Assembly: GCA_900095095.1 (NCBI GenBank)
Contig: FMBT01000342.1
Span: 62,001 to 126,000, forward strand
Direction of reading: 5' to 3'
Source of the DNA: Fragilariopsis cylindrus CCMP1102
Lineage: Eukaryota > Bacillariophyta > Bacillariophyceae > Bacillariales > Bacillariaceae
DNA length: 64,000 bases
Shown here: one piece after another, positions 23,840 to 35,012 of the stretch
How positions within the stretch are numbered: the stretch's first letter is position 1
Layout: each line of letters opens with the position of its first letter
Notes under the pieces: generated by a model
Database searches by the model: none
What the model was told of the DNA's origin: nothing
Seen by the model: only the letters and a program-made list of their open reading frames with translations
Made by a program: the position numbers and the translations under genes

Positions 23840-24144
23840 AAATCGGAAAAAGGATCATAGAGTAAAACTACTGAGCCAGCATTTAAAGACAAGAAACTAA
23901 AGCAAACTGAAGCAAGGCACATAATATACATTGTACGTGGCACGCTAACATAATAAGATTAAATCACGAAATAAAAGCAAACTAAGTACTACCTACAGTA
24001 TGATTCGTGATAAGTTTTGAGTAATAATATAGTTGTACATTACTGGACGAATTAATCATTATAAATTTTGTTTCTCTATTGGTACATGACATGAATATCA
24101 CAAGATGAATAACTCAGAAAAGGTCTGTATGACTTGTAGTAGTA
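23840..24144. other. 3'-3' spacer, TRM13 / membrane protein
   Basis: A 305-base gap between convergent gene ends, AT-rich, presumably two 3' UTRs. Nothing else seen. Confidence 0.45.
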
Positions 24145-25068
24145 TCAGAAATCTAGAAAGTTCTGATCGGCCCTCGGTGATCTCATTTTATTGAAATCGA
24201 ATTTATCACTATCATCATATATCTCCTCTCCAAAAGAGTCTTCCTGTACGACCTTTAATGGGTCTGTTTTCATGACTCCTAATTTCACACCTACATCTCC
24301 ACACGACGTAGGTTTTTTCATCATGAACCATATAAAGGCCCACATTATCAAAATAGTAAAGAATAGTATCCCGCAACTCTTAACGAAATTTACAATACCA
24401 TTTGCGTATACTTTTTTTACAGTGTTCGTCCAATTAGTGACAAACGTATTGCCACTACAATAATCTGTATTCGCTCCTCCATAGTCGTACGTGTTTTGAT
24501 ATTGACTTGATTTGAACCCTACTGATAGAAGTGGTTTGAATGTATCAATATTATTGTTATCGTCCTGATCCTTGTTCCAGTAAAAATTTGATTTAATTCG
24601 ATATTTACCTTCATTTGGACATTTACTCCCGCTTAATGATTTCAGAGAGCTTAACGAACATAGATCAGCATTTCCGATAACTTCTTGACTTTGTTGATAC
24701 CAACCAGCATTTGCCTCGGCAGAGATATCGACGATTGCATTGCCTCCATTTGATTCAATTGTATCTGGTTGAGAAATATAAAAGTCAACAAGAAACTTTC
24801 CTTTGTCACCTGCTGTACAGTTTACACTATTCCGGTACCTTCCACTTCCATAGTAGAACGTCCCAGGACTATCACAATACAGTTGTACGTCTAAGACCGT
24901 GATGACCGCATTGTCGCATGCGGTAAAACTTTGCTGGTACGCCGCCGCAACCTCATCATCGTTTCCGTTATATTGTGCTTCATCGGCTGCATCAACAAGT
25001 ATCGTAGTCGATACTAATATGCACAGTAGAATTGCGTTTATTGTCGTCACTATATTATACATTCTCAT
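24145..25068 (-). CDS. Type I membrane protein with Cys-containing ectodomain (uncharacterised)
   Basis: A 307-residue single-exon protein. It has a signal peptide at residues 1-27 (IVTTINAILLCILVSTTIL, cut near VDA-AD). An ectodomain of about 200 residues follows, with eight or so cysteines and N-glycosylation sequons (NCT, NWT). A single transmembrane helix lies near residues 233-252 (CGILFFTILIMWAFIWFMM), then a cytosolic tail of about 50 residues rich in Asp, Lys and Ser. The even Cys spacing suggests disulphide-bonded extracellular folding. I do not recognise the family. A lineage-specific surface or vesicular membrane protein is the likeliest class. No frame damage; the start is the only ATG consistent with the signal peptide. 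Confidence 0.6.
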   Translation of the reverse strand: MRMYNIVTTINAILLCILVSTTILVDAADEAQYNGNDDEVAAAYQQSFTACDNAVITVLDVQLYCDSPGTFYYGSGRYRNSVNCTAGDKGKFLVDFYISQPDTIESNGGNAIVDISAEANAGWYQQSQEVIGNADLCSLSSLKSLSGSKCPNEGKYRIKSNFYWNKDQDDNNNIDTFKPLLSVGFKSSQYQNTYDYGGANTDYCSGNTFVTNWTNTVKKVYANGIVNFVKSCGILFFTILIMWAFIWFMMKKPTSCGDVGVKLGVMKTDPLKVVQEDSFGEEIYDDSDKFDFNKMRSPRADQNFLDF

Positions 25069-25763
25069 AATTGGGTCCTCACTTTCTTTTTATAAACAAA
25101 AGTCTTTTGTTAGATGATGTCAAAGTTACATACACTACAGTGACAATTACGGTGCGGTACAGTATGAAAAGGTATGCAATCACTCATAATAATTGTAGAT
25201 TTGATGACAATTCTGATTATTTTCGGCGATTTTGTGAGAAAAAAATTATTAAAAGAAAAAACGGTTATTTTTAAGTATTTATCATACATAGGGATAGTAT
25301 GTATGCCTTGTGTAGAGTATCCGTACGTACCACCTCAAAAAAAAAAGTACTGAACTAGCATTTACCGCTTTACTGCGAATACTATTTTAAAAATTCCTTC
25401 GCGTGAAAACACACATTTTTACCAATCACGCGACGAGGAGTTATCAACGTTTTGTAAATAAATAGCAACCAAGACGAGATTAAGGTAAGGTAGTAGTGGA
25501 AATAGATACATTTTTGTATAATACTAGTTAATGTAAGTGAAGTCTAGTCTGACGATGGTGCTGTTGAACATGTGATATTAGAAGAAGTGGTAGTTAGTTA
25601 TCCGTGGTAGATTTTAGACAATAACAACGGCGTGTTTGTTGTGTGCTAGAAGTGTAATTAAATAATATTCGTCAACCACAATTTGTATTTGTATTTTAGT
25701 TTACTCACGATAAAAACTCTCCGTTCCATTAATTCAATACAGAAAAACAAAATATATCACAAA
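25069..25763. promoter_or_regulatory. Divergent spacer upstream of eL32, possible 5' UTR intron
   Basis: A 695-base spacer. Upstream of the eL32 ATG there is a donor-like taaggtaagg near 25486 and an acceptor-like gtattttag ending near 25699, so a 5' UTR intron is possible. No coding sequence is supported despite a short open frame before the eL32 ATG. Confidence 0.4.
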
Positions 25764-26174
25764 ATGGCAGGACCAACACCAATTAATAAGAAGACGATCG
25801 TCAAGAAGCGAACTAAAAAGTTCGCTCGGCATCAATCTGACCAATTTATGCGTATCAGAGATTCTTCATGGCGTAAACCAAAAGGTATCGATGGACGTGT
25901 CCGTCGTCGTTTTAAGGGTGCTGTTCCTATGCCAAGTATTGGTTACGGTTCTGATAAAGCAACTAGAAACATCTGCCCGAATGGATTCAAAAGTGTCGTA
26001 GTTAATAATGTTTCTGAATTGGAGATGCTTATGATGCACAACCGAACATACGCCGCTACCGTCGCACACTCTGTTTCATCCCGTATTCGAAAGGAAATCG
26101 TACAAAGAGCTGAACAACTCGCAATCCGTGTCACAAATGCTGCTGCCAAACTAAGAGCAGAAGAAGACGCCTAA
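25764..26174 (+). CDS. RPL32: 60S ribosomal protein eL32
   Basis: The 136-residue protein starts at the ATG at 25764 (context aaaATGG). The in-frame extension upstream reads like UTR, and the family begins near here. Signature stretches are [45 protein letters not shown] and the C-terminal helix [20 protein letters not shown]. Length and order match eukaryotic eL32, a structural protein of the large subunit. Single exon, no frame damage. It would be highly expressed; the clean start context agrees. Confidence 0.97.
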   Translation: MAGPTPINKKTIVKKRTKKFARHQSDQFMRIRDSSWRKPKGIDGRVRRRFKGAVPMPSIGYGSDKATRNICPNGFKSVVVNNVSELEMLMMHNRTYAATVAHSVSSRIRKEIVQRAEQLAIRVTNAAAKLRAEEDA

Positions 26175-26536
26175 ATACTTTAGAAATATTTCACCCCAAC
26201 AAAAACAAACGATTGATTCATTTCGATATATTTTCTAGACCAAGTACATACTCCCTCCTCTTTTTTATATGCTGTATAATTCGTATCGAACATACGCACT
26301 ATATATGCACGCACACAACAACAACTATGAAGATCATGACATACGTCGCTAGGATCGCAGAAGCTGTTTGTTTTATTGTTTGACTATTTTAGTTATGCCG
26401 ATCCATGATGTTAAAAAAATGTGTAATCAGTCTATTGAATAACCTGTTTGATAGTGAACTCATATCATGTTAAGGAATAGAAGCGTACACAGCTATTTAG
26501 ATCAATAGCTTTGCGTACCTGTAATTTCAACTGTAT
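26175..26536. other. Spacer downstream of eL32
   Basis: An AT-rich 362-base stretch, presumably eL32 3' UTR and intergenic DNA. No feature recognised. Confidence 0.4.
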
Positions 26537-26838
26537 TTACTTTGTACCCCACTTCTTCCTCTCCCATTGTGTTCCCCTGATTGCAGTCTCCATTTCAGTG
26601 TTCATCATCCAATATTTCCAGATTCTTTGTTTCAAGTCACACCACACCTTCAGTAGTAGCTCCACATCTGGGGACATAGCTGTATCTGTATAATAAGCTT
26701 GTTCCAGCTTGGTTACTTCCAAAGATTCAAGCTGACAGTTGGTTTATACACCCCGAAAAGAATAATATCCTCCTTCTTGTGAGCCTCCTCATCAGACGAT
26801 ATTAAAGATACACCCCATTCCAGTTCACAGACAGGCAT
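26537..26838 (-). CDS. Small unknown protein gene with tandemly duplicated 5' end
   Basis: A minus-strand reading frame begins at the ATG at 26838 (MPVCELEWGVSLISSDEEAH). It runs to GVYKPTVSLNL, then continues in the next frame as LEVTKLEQAYYTDTAM and CDLKQRIWKYWMMNTEM, ending at 26537. The join needs one extra base at the A3 run 26721-26723, the same kind of deficit seen in the solid genes here. That suggests about 100 residues of true coding sequence. The amino-acid make-up is protein-like, but I recognise no family. The ATG and its upstream sequence, with an acceptor-like ttccaattcag, are repeated at 26955-27100, where a second MSVCELEWGV start leads quickly to a stop. It may instead be a gene relic. 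Confidence 0.3.
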
Positions 26839-27100
26839 CTTATTGATTGTGAGCTGAATTGGAATAATAAAAGTAAGTGTGTGTAAACATGATGTCATCA
26901 GCTGTTTTGTCTAGCACTTTGGTGACAATTCATAACAACACATGCTAATTCATTAAATATACACCCCATTCCAGTTCACAGACAGACATTTTTTGACTGT
27001 GAGCTAAATTGGAAGATAAAAGTGAGTGTGTGTAAACATGTTGTCAGCTCTGTTGTCTAGCACTTTGGTGACAGTACACAACAACACATGTTAATCAGAA
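26806..27100. repeat. Tandem diverged repeat, two copies of about 145 bases
   Basis: Copy A (about 26806-26954) and copy B (about 26955-27100) share acaccccattccagttcaca, the string gtgtgtgtaaacatg, and tctagcactttggtgaca, with scattered substitutions and small gaps. On the minus strand the repeat ends with the start codon of the small gene at 26838. It is thus a duplication of that gene's 5' flank and first codons. Confidence 0.75.
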
Positions 27101-27310
27101 GAATTGAAGCTATATTATAATAGTCATGGTCCAAATGTCAGAGAGGAGAAAGAGTTCTGGGATCTTGTTTCTCTCTTCTAGTAGTGTCGCAACACACGTT
27201 TGGCATCAAAGACTGTCCCCTCCCCCATCAGGTTAGATCCTATTATACTTGACCCTCTCTGTCTCAGCAGGCCACTCCTTCAGCAAGAATTGAATAAAGA
27301 TGAGATATAG

Positions 27311-27571
27311 TGACTTTGCTAGCAAGCATTGACCTTTACATTCTGTATGTAGTTTAAAAAATCTGCTCTCTTTTGCAAAGCACGTGTGTGCTATTGCCAG
27401 TATGCTATAAACACACACACACACACACACACACACATGTGGACGTACACGCACACACCATGTATGATTTTTATGTGACTTTGCTAGCAAGCATTGACCT
27501 TTACAATTTATGTATGTAGTTTGGAAAATCTGCTCTCTTTTGCAAAGCACATGTGTGTTATTGCCAGCATG

Positions 27572-27607
<36 letters not shown>

Positions 27608-27665
27608 CACGTGGACGTGGACGTGGACGTGCACGGGCACACCATGTATGGTTTTTATGTGGAAA
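27311..27665. repeat. Tandem diverged repeat, two copies with internal (CA)n
   Basis: Copy C (about 27311-27476) and copy D (about 27477-27665) share tgctagcaagcattgacctt, then aaatctgctctcttttgcaa, a (CA)n microsatellite (near 27411-27436 and 27574-27605), a gtggacgt block and ccatgtatg-tttttatgtg. Copy D has an expanded gtggac minisatellite. No coding function is seen; the short frames across it are by-products of the dinucleotide run. Confidence 0.75.
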
Positions 27666-28124
27666 ACACTCAACACACCATCTACCAATAATGGGCTGTT
27701 AATTTATTAATCTATCCATTAGTACAAGAGATTGTTGGATAGGAGATATATACACAATCCAAAGCTCTATATTATTATACAATACTAGTGAGAACATAAT
27801 CAATTTGATCATCATTGGGCATAGCAAAGTTATCTTGAGAACTCAGACAGCTTTCATATTACTACTCCTAGTGATATATTATTATTATTTGTTCCACCAT
27901 TTCTGGAAGCACGTACCGTACATAGTAGTCTTAACAGGTCCTAACGGTACTGTCAATTTCTGATTCCCGGATTTATTTAATAGAAAAGCGATAATTGATA
28001 TAATGTTGGTCGCATAGGAAACCCAACGTTAGAACGGTTTATAATGACATGAGTTTGATCGCGATTGCTTCTAACAAATCCTCAAATCTTGAAAACTCCG
28101 AAAAATTTCTAATTACAATAGAAG
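27666..28124. other. Spacer upstream of the TPR protein
   Basis: About 460 AT-rich bases between the tandem repeats and the next gene. No open frame or structured RNA recognised. Confidence 0.4.
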
Positions 28125-30638
28125 TATGCATCAGTCTAGCGAGATCATCCATCAACTTACTAAAAAGGATGAGCAAAGCAAAAAGAAGGAAGACAAACGT
28201 ACTAGTACATCATCGATAAACGACAAAAGGATCAGATGATGATTGTCGATGAGCCAAATCAAATTGGACTAGACTCCATTAAAGGCAACCCGAGAGAAAG
28301 TAAAGTTTCAAAAGAAAAACGGAAGGGCGATAGTTTTAAGAATAGCAACAGTTTCCGATTTGATAGACGAGGCGGAATAACTAAGAACGACACACCGCCC
28401 AATAAAAAGAATTATAATATGCAAGTTTCTAAAGGGAATGTTGACGGAACACAAAATGTTCGCAGGACAACACCAAAAAATCTAGATCCTTTGAAATCAT
28501 CTGATGAGACTACTACTACGACTACTACTACTAATACATCGGAAAATTTCTGGTACGATGGCGTAATATCTTCCTTTTTTGGTGTAAATGCATGTGAGGA
28601 TAGGAATGATACGAAAACTGACTTCGGAGAGATTATATGCGTGTCACCGACTAATCGCACGGTTGTCATGAATCCTATTCTAGGTCAACAGGCTGACGTA
28701 CAAATCCTATCTGACTACAACGAAGAAAGAGAGGATATAGATGATAACGATTCCGCTTCTGAGGGTACGGTATCTACACTTGGAAAAGATCTTGGTGATG
28801 ATATGAAGTCGCTCCCATCAGTGAATGGTGGATTCATCCCTGGAGATGATGAAACAAATTTAGATGAATTGGAAGAGAATCTACACATTTCACCAAAATT
28901 GGAAACACGAAAATCCTCGTTCGGTGTGATCAGACCGAAGACGATATCAAAAGATAATCATAGCAATGAAAGTGTTGAATCACTAGTTGAAAAGAAAATC
29001 AAGAATTTGAAGGCTGAGAGATCTACGAGAGAAATATCGAAGAGTATTCCCTATTTACGCCAAAAGGTTTTCCCGATGACTGCAGGAAGAGATAACGGTC
29101 AATACAGCAGCAATGATCAAGATCGGGATCCTGACTCGGTATTGGAAACACGACGTAAATTTCTTGTTCGTGAACTCCGCAATGCTGTTGCAAAATTTGG
29201 TCGATATGATGTCCGATGTGCCAACATAACGGCAGCGTTGGGAGATTTGTATGATGAGAACCATGAATATAAACAATCTCTGAGACTACACAAGGATGTT
29301 GTTTCGGTTTATAGTATCAATCTGGGAGATGATAGTAAGAAAACGTTGGATGCAAAATTACGATTGGCACAGGTGGAAGAAAATTCTGGTAACATCGATA
29401 TTGCAACCAATAGATTCTTCAATGTAATGAATATGATTAAGGCCTTAAAAGGTGCTAAGGATCTGGAAGCTATCGACATCCTTGTTCGAATAGCAGGTTG
29501 TCTTCAAAAGAAGGAAAAATTTGAGCTATCAATCAAGGTATTGAAACGTGCACTAAAGGCCTATCGGCAAGTCCTGGGGGATACTCATCCCACCGTTTCT
29601 ATCACAGTTGATTCAATAGCTTCATTGTACATTACGATAGGAGACTACGTAAAAGCATCTGCAATCCTTGAGGAGGTAGCGAAGCTCAAGGCTGCTACGA
29701 TGGGATTGACAAGCAAGGAGGTTGCAGCGAGTTTGTCCGAATTAGCGACCTCCTACGAATGTGCCGAACAGTACAGTAAGGCAATGAAGAACTTGAAAAA
29801 GGCATACAAGATATATGCAGATCTTGTCGGTGAATCGGGTGAAATGTCAATTCTTATGTTAGAACGAATAGCTTTGATTTATCAAGCCACTGGACAATAT
29901 AAGAAGGCTGCTATTGCCTATCTTGGCGTATTGCGTGGTAGGAAACGAGCCTTAGGTGATTCTCATCCTACTGTTGCTGACTCGTACTACCATTTGGGTG
30001 TGTCTCTTCGTGAAAGCAATCAAGAAGACAAGGCTTTCAAGTGCATGAAACAAGCTCTGAATATATACGTTGGTGAGGGTAAGGATATACACGATGTTGA
30101 AATGATCGCCGAGGTTATGCACGAGCTTGCCATCATTCACAAATCGAATCATAACATGGGAGATGCAATTAAGACATTCCGACAGGAGATCGCCGTTCGA
30201 AGAAAACTGGGACAACCGGAATATCCCTCCATTGCTCAGGCATTGAATCATCTTGGCGTCACTGAATTTGAGATAAAGAATCATAATCGTGCATTGAATT
30301 ACTTCATGGAAGCACTTACTATCTACGAGAAGAGAGGTACAAGTCCCGGTACCGACTTTGCTGAAGTTCTATACAATACCGGTCTTGTGTTTGAATCACT
30401 CCGTAACAAACAAAGTGCTAGGAATGCATTCTTGAAGGCTGCACGGATCTTTAAGGAGAATGGTTTTATCGAATCTCATCCCCATTATACGAAGGCTGTA
30501 GGAAAATTGAAACGATTAGGATATTCTTGTCAATGCAAGAATAGGAATAATATAAGATGCAACAGCGTTCCGTGTGAAAGAATTAATACGACCAGCCGGT
30601 CTACTAGCAACAAAGGCAAGACCATCGGCTCTTTTTAA
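28125..30638 (+). CDS. Kinesin-light-chain-type TPR repeat protein
   Basis: The main frame (ATG at 28236, 800 residues) has a disordered N-terminal 270 residues rich in Lys, Asn, Asp and Thr. It is followed by at least seven TPR units of the KLC type, each with GDTHPTVS-like or LGDSHPTVA turns (GDDSKKTLDA, VLGDTHPTVSITVDSIASLY, ALGDSHPTVADSYYHLG, GQPEYPSIAQALNHLG). The C-terminus is basic. Just upstream, an ATG at 28125 opens a Lys/Ser-rich frame (MHQSSEIIHQLTKKDEQ) that ends over the 28236 ATG in another frame. One missing base would fuse it as the true N-terminus, so I include it with reserve. KLC-type TPR proteins are interaction scaffolds, common in diatoms; cargo cannot be inferred. Confidence 0.8.
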
Positions 30639-31841
30639 TCTGTGTTTAAGAAGAAAAAGGCTATGCTACTATACATACATACATACATACATATTGGATA
30701 TAGTATGTTAACTTTGTTTTTAATCACAAAACAAACAAACAAACATTGAATAATTGTAACTTGTAACACTACTAACTAAACAAATTGTACCTTACTTTCA
30801 CGTCGTCGAACAATTCGAACAATTAAATTATTTCGCTACATTCGACTTCATAATATTACATATTTTCATTATAAACAAACAAATAAATATATATTACAAT
30901 GAACAACAAGCATTCTAGAATCACAAACAACTTTATATAATACTGTATTACAAAATCTACTACTACTCGTACAGATTAGAAAAAAACTCTCTCCATAGTA
31001 TTTTCATATGCTTTCTTATGTTTTGTTTATCTCTTTTGATCCTTTTTGTGTAACATTACACTACTTGTTACTTTTCATAGAAGAGTACTGTGGTGTAAGA
31101 TGGTCACTACTGTAGTGTACTGTATGATAATTTTAATATAGGGACTAGAATAGTTGTTTTTTATTGTGGTCGTTTGAGTCGAATCGAGTCGAGTCGAGTC
31201 CTTGCGCATCCTGCGACATTACCACTTTACTAGTTTTGTCGTCCAGTTACTTTTTTACGTAGGATTCAGTACTACGTAGTTTGCCTCCACATCTTCAGAA
31301 AACACGCGCGTTTATCGTCGGTTATTAATCTACTAAACTTTCTCTAGAGTAATGAACTAGTTACATGTATCGTTACATACTTCATTAGCTAATTCAGGTA
31401 CGACTTTGACCATGGAAATTGTGTGTGTGTTTTGTTAGTAAAATTCAAATGAGGAACAGTACCTCTGTGTATATGTTGTAATTAACATCAGTTGTAGGAC
31501 GTAAGACGACGATGTCAGTATCGATGGCGATGGCGATGGCAATAGTACAGATACGAACGTCGTGGCGGATTTACATGTAGGATGGATTTGGATGTCAATA
31601 AAACACCCTGAATACAGTAGATACAGTCGTCGGTTGTTTAATACGTACTATGGCAACAATATAGATGGCTGTGTTATTAGATGAAATGAAGTACTAGACG
31701 AAACGCTCGTTAATTTTCTGAACGGTTGTTTCCGTATCATTTTATTTTCTCCACTATTTTCACTCACATTATTCTTTATTTTGTTTGGTTATATAATCAT
31801 TATCGTAAAACAGTTATTTTAATACATAATAATAATATAAA
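30639..31841. other. Spacer between TPR protein and eS19
   Basis: About 1.2 kb, AT-rich. It contains (CATA)n at about 30674-30691 and a gagtc minisatellite near 31176-31201. Pyrimidine-rich sequence precedes the eS19 ATG, as expected for a ribosomal-protein 5' UTR. No gene or RNA supported. Confidence 0.45.
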
Positions 31842-32312
31842 ATGGCAGAAGAAGCAAGAGGAATTTGTGTTCGTGACGTACCGGCACCAGCGTTTATTGC
31901 TGCGTATGCTGAACATTTAAAAAATTCTGATAAGTTCGAATTACCTGTATGGGCTGATACCGTGAAGACCGGTGTCTTTAAAGAACTTGCACCATACGGT
32001 GATGATTGGTATTATATCCGAGCAGCATCAATTGCACGTAAGGTCTACTTAAGACCTGGAATCGGTGTAGGTATGCTAAGAAAATGGTACGGTGGTACAT
32101 ACCGACGTGGAGCACGAACAGAACATTACCGAAAAGCCAATGCCGGTATTATTCGTTCCGTTCTTATCCAACTTCAAGAAATGAGAGTTGTAGAACCAGT
32201 TGAGAAAGGTGGAAGACAAGTCACAACTGTTGGACAACAGGATTTGGATCGTATTGCAGGAAGTGTCTTCCGGGATGGAGAAGATGATGAAGATAGTGAC
32301 GATGAAGAATAA
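31842..32312 (+). CDS. RPS19: 40S ribosomal protein eS19
   Basis: The 156-residue protein starts at the ATG at 31842 (context aaaATGG). Signature stretches: CVRDVPAPAFIAAYAEHLK, PVWADTVKTGVFKELAPY, DDWYYIRAASIARKVYLRP, GVGMLRKWYGG and RGARTEHYRKANAGIIR. These define eS19, a small-subunit head protein needed for 18S rRNA maturation. The C-terminus carries an extra acidic tail (DGEDDEDSDDEE), making it about ten residues longer than most eS19. Single exon, no frame damage. Confidence 0.97.
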   Translation: MAEEARGICVRDVPAPAFIAAYAEHLKNSDKFELPVWADTVKTGVFKELAPYGDDWYYIRAASIARKVYLRPGIGVGMLRKWYGGTYRRGARTEHYRKANAGIIRSVLIQLQEMRVVEPVEKGGRQVTTVGQQDLDRIAGSVFRDGEDDEDSDDEE

Positions 32313-32863
32313 ACATAGTTAGTTAGATTAGTATCATTCATAAAACAAAAAATTCTTCCCTTTCTCTTGATACTAAATTGTTTGTATTGACTAATCTTGT
32401 CGTCCACTGGTAACTTTCGTATGAAGTGATCTGGAAATATATATCTCTAGTTGGCTTTCAAAAGATGGATTACTGTCATGAGTAGTGGAGATATTCGTTG
32501 ATTATACATTACAGCACTTCTAGTAGTTAGCGATATATATGCATTAGATTACTAATTAAGTCAATAATAGCTGATCTATGTATCTAGTTAACGAGGAAGT
32601 AGTACAAGGAATGGAGATGCTGCAGCGGCTGCGCTCGGCATCAGTGAAGAACAAAAAGCTCAACAACACCAATTTGTTTGGTTCTGTTTTGTTTTGTTTG
32701 GTTCTTAGAGCTACTACTGATACCATGTAATTTAATTAATAGATATGGGAATTGCTTTTTCTGTTTCCTACTCTTCTATTACTGTATCATTCATTTATTC
32801 TTTCATACGATATATAGGACTTTCAACAATATAAATATATAGGCGTAATATTATGTATTATTA
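32313..32863. other. 3'-3' spacer, eS19 / aminotransferase
   Basis: A 551-base AT-rich gap between convergent genes. It contains a short ttggttctgttttgttttg low-complexity stretch near 32678-32706. No feature with function seen. Confidence 0.4.
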
Positions 32864-34457
32864 TCATGGGTTGTTTTGTTTCATCACTTGTTTATATATC
32901 TCATCATACGCATATAATTGACTGTTGTGATGATTATCATCAAAACTAGTTGTCAATTTATTGGGTAAATGTTCCATCTCCCAGAATGTTTCAAGCTGTA
33001 AGGGTATATTATTATTGCCGTCAACAACATCAGTATTACTTGACGACGACGATGGAAGTAAAAGTTTATGTACAGGTATAATCAGCCTAATAGAAGATGT
33101 AAGGAATATTTCCTTCCATAACGATGAATCCTTTAAGGATATTGATCCAATTTCTACCTGATAACCACACTTAGCGGCACAATCGATGATCAATTGTCGT
33201 GCATATCCACCCAAAACATCCGTCGACGGTGGTGTTCTAAGAATTTCCCCCGGATAAACTACAAATATATTCGATGTAAGACCCTCAAGCAATTCAACAG
33301 AATCTATCGATGTTAATGTTGTTGATGCCGTTTGGTTGTTACTAATCCCATCATCAATCTGATGTTTTGTCAAAAATACATCTCCAACATCGACATCGCG
33401 CTTGAACATTTCTTCCAATAAACGCCGTCGTCGACACCAACACGACAACTTTGCTTGAGGAAAATTCTGATATCGATTTGGAAGTGACACGATGGAACTA
33501 CTAGTATTATGACTGGAAGTGATGTTGGGATCAGTAGTAGTAGTAGCAGTAGTAGTAGTCGGTGTTAGGTACCCGATTACAGCTTGGACAGGTGGATTCG
33601 GATTGACGACACCGACGCTGTTTGTCGTACCGACGTCGTTTAGCTGTAACTGTGATACTTTCTTCAGTGTCGAAAACGCGTGTCCTCGTACTCTTATCGT
33701 ACTACTTCTATCGTCACTAGTAGTAGTTTGAACATGATCTGGTTCCCATAACAATGTCAACATAACAACGACAATTGTCGTGTCCTCTTCTTCCTCCTCG
33801 TCGTCATCTCGTATTATTTTGTTACGATCTATATTGTTTTCTTGGCTTCGTTAAGCAGCAGATTCATTATCTTGGTATTTGAATCGAGTGCTGATTGTGC
33901 TTGTTGTACACGTAAGTTCTCATCTAGCTTATCATCATCATCATCATCGTCCGTTAATTGGTTCGATAATAATAGTGAACGATAAGATTCCTGCAGTCGA
34001 TTAAAATGAAAATCTTTTCCCCATATATTCCAAGATTTTTTGTCCAAATGAAAATCACACCGTATGACCGTGTATGCACCTGCACAAGCAGTACCACCAT
34101 GCTTCATACCATAATCATCTAGACCCTGTTGCGTCTCACAATATTCTAACCATTCTCGAGGAGATGTCAAATCATATTCGATGGAAGAATAGGATGAGGT
34201 GGAATTAGAAACTTCTGCATCTGCATCTGCATCTATCAACCAGAACGATTTAGAATCGACGTCGTATTCGGAAATCTTGCTCCAATTAAGGACAGTTGGT
34301 GTTGGTATTCGTGATATCAAACGCCAAATAATGGTAATTTCGACTTTTCCAAATTTATCCGACCGGTAATTGCTTGAGGAGAAAAGAATGCAACGGTTGA
34401 TGTCGTCGCGAATACTTTCACAAATAATAATGCTTGTAGTAATGACAATTCATTCAT
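32864..34457 (-). CDS. Class IV PLP aminotransferase (branched-chain aminotransferase / aminodeoxychorismate lyase fold)
   Basis: The N-terminal part (33829-34320) has GAYTVIRCDFHLDKKSWNIW followed by FHFNRLQESYRSL, the small domain of the fold. The C-terminal part (32864-33763) has PQAKLSCWCRRRRLLEE, with the presumed PLP-binding lysine in QAK, and the signature EGLTSNIFVV...ILRTPPSTDVLGGYARQLI. Class IV enzymes handle branched-chain amino acids, D-amino acids or folate precursors; the substrate cannot be chosen here. The two frames join with one extra base at the T run 33837-33840 (minus: AAAA). Another base at 34319-34321 joins the N-terminus to an ATG at 34457 with a hydrophobic leader (LLQALLFVKVFATTSTVAFF), which suggests organellar or secretory targeting. 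A Thr/Ser-rich insert sits before the lysine region. Confidence 0.78.
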
Positions 34458-35012
34458 TATCAAGCAGTTAAGTAGTAGGTTTGAGCGATCGATCGTTAAT
34501 CACTGCGTCTTCATTCCTTAGATACCTTTTTGTATCCTTGGAACAGAGGTACGACGTATGCTTCGCCAACTTAGCTACTAGGCAGGTCCTTGTATATATT
34601 GAATATAATGTTGTCGGATATTTGAAGTGGAAAATGAACGGATGAACGGACGACCGACTATCGATTACACGTCTATTTTTTCAATTTATGGCGCGCAATA
34701 AGATCTGTAAAAAAGATCTTTTATTTCGAGTCTTTGAAATCTTTACAATACAAATAAATAATGTACGAATCTCTCTATTGACCAAGCATCGAAGTAAGTA
34801 ACTCTACTGCATGCCCTACCATTAGCACCCACCAAAGTGCGACAAGTGAGAAGATCGTTCCATTGCCGTAACAAAATTAATCCCCTCCTCCATCACCAAA
34901 TTATCAAGCATAGGAACGGCGGTACGATGATAAGGGTTCTACAGAAAACACGCACAATCCTGATTCGATACATGCAGCTGGGATATTATTATCGACGACA
35001 ATCATAACGTTG
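34458..35012. promoter_or_regulatory. Divergent spacer, aminotransferase / sialate O-acetylesterase
   Basis: A 555-base spacer between opposite starts. It holds a small inverted repeat around agatctgtaaaaaagatct (34702-34720). Promoters for both genes are expected here. An ATG at 34927 opens only a short frame. Confidence 0.4.

Noticed and set aside
27233-27710. Frames with Val-Cys and Thr-His runs
   Set aside because: They are translations of the (CA)n microsatellites in the tandem repeats.
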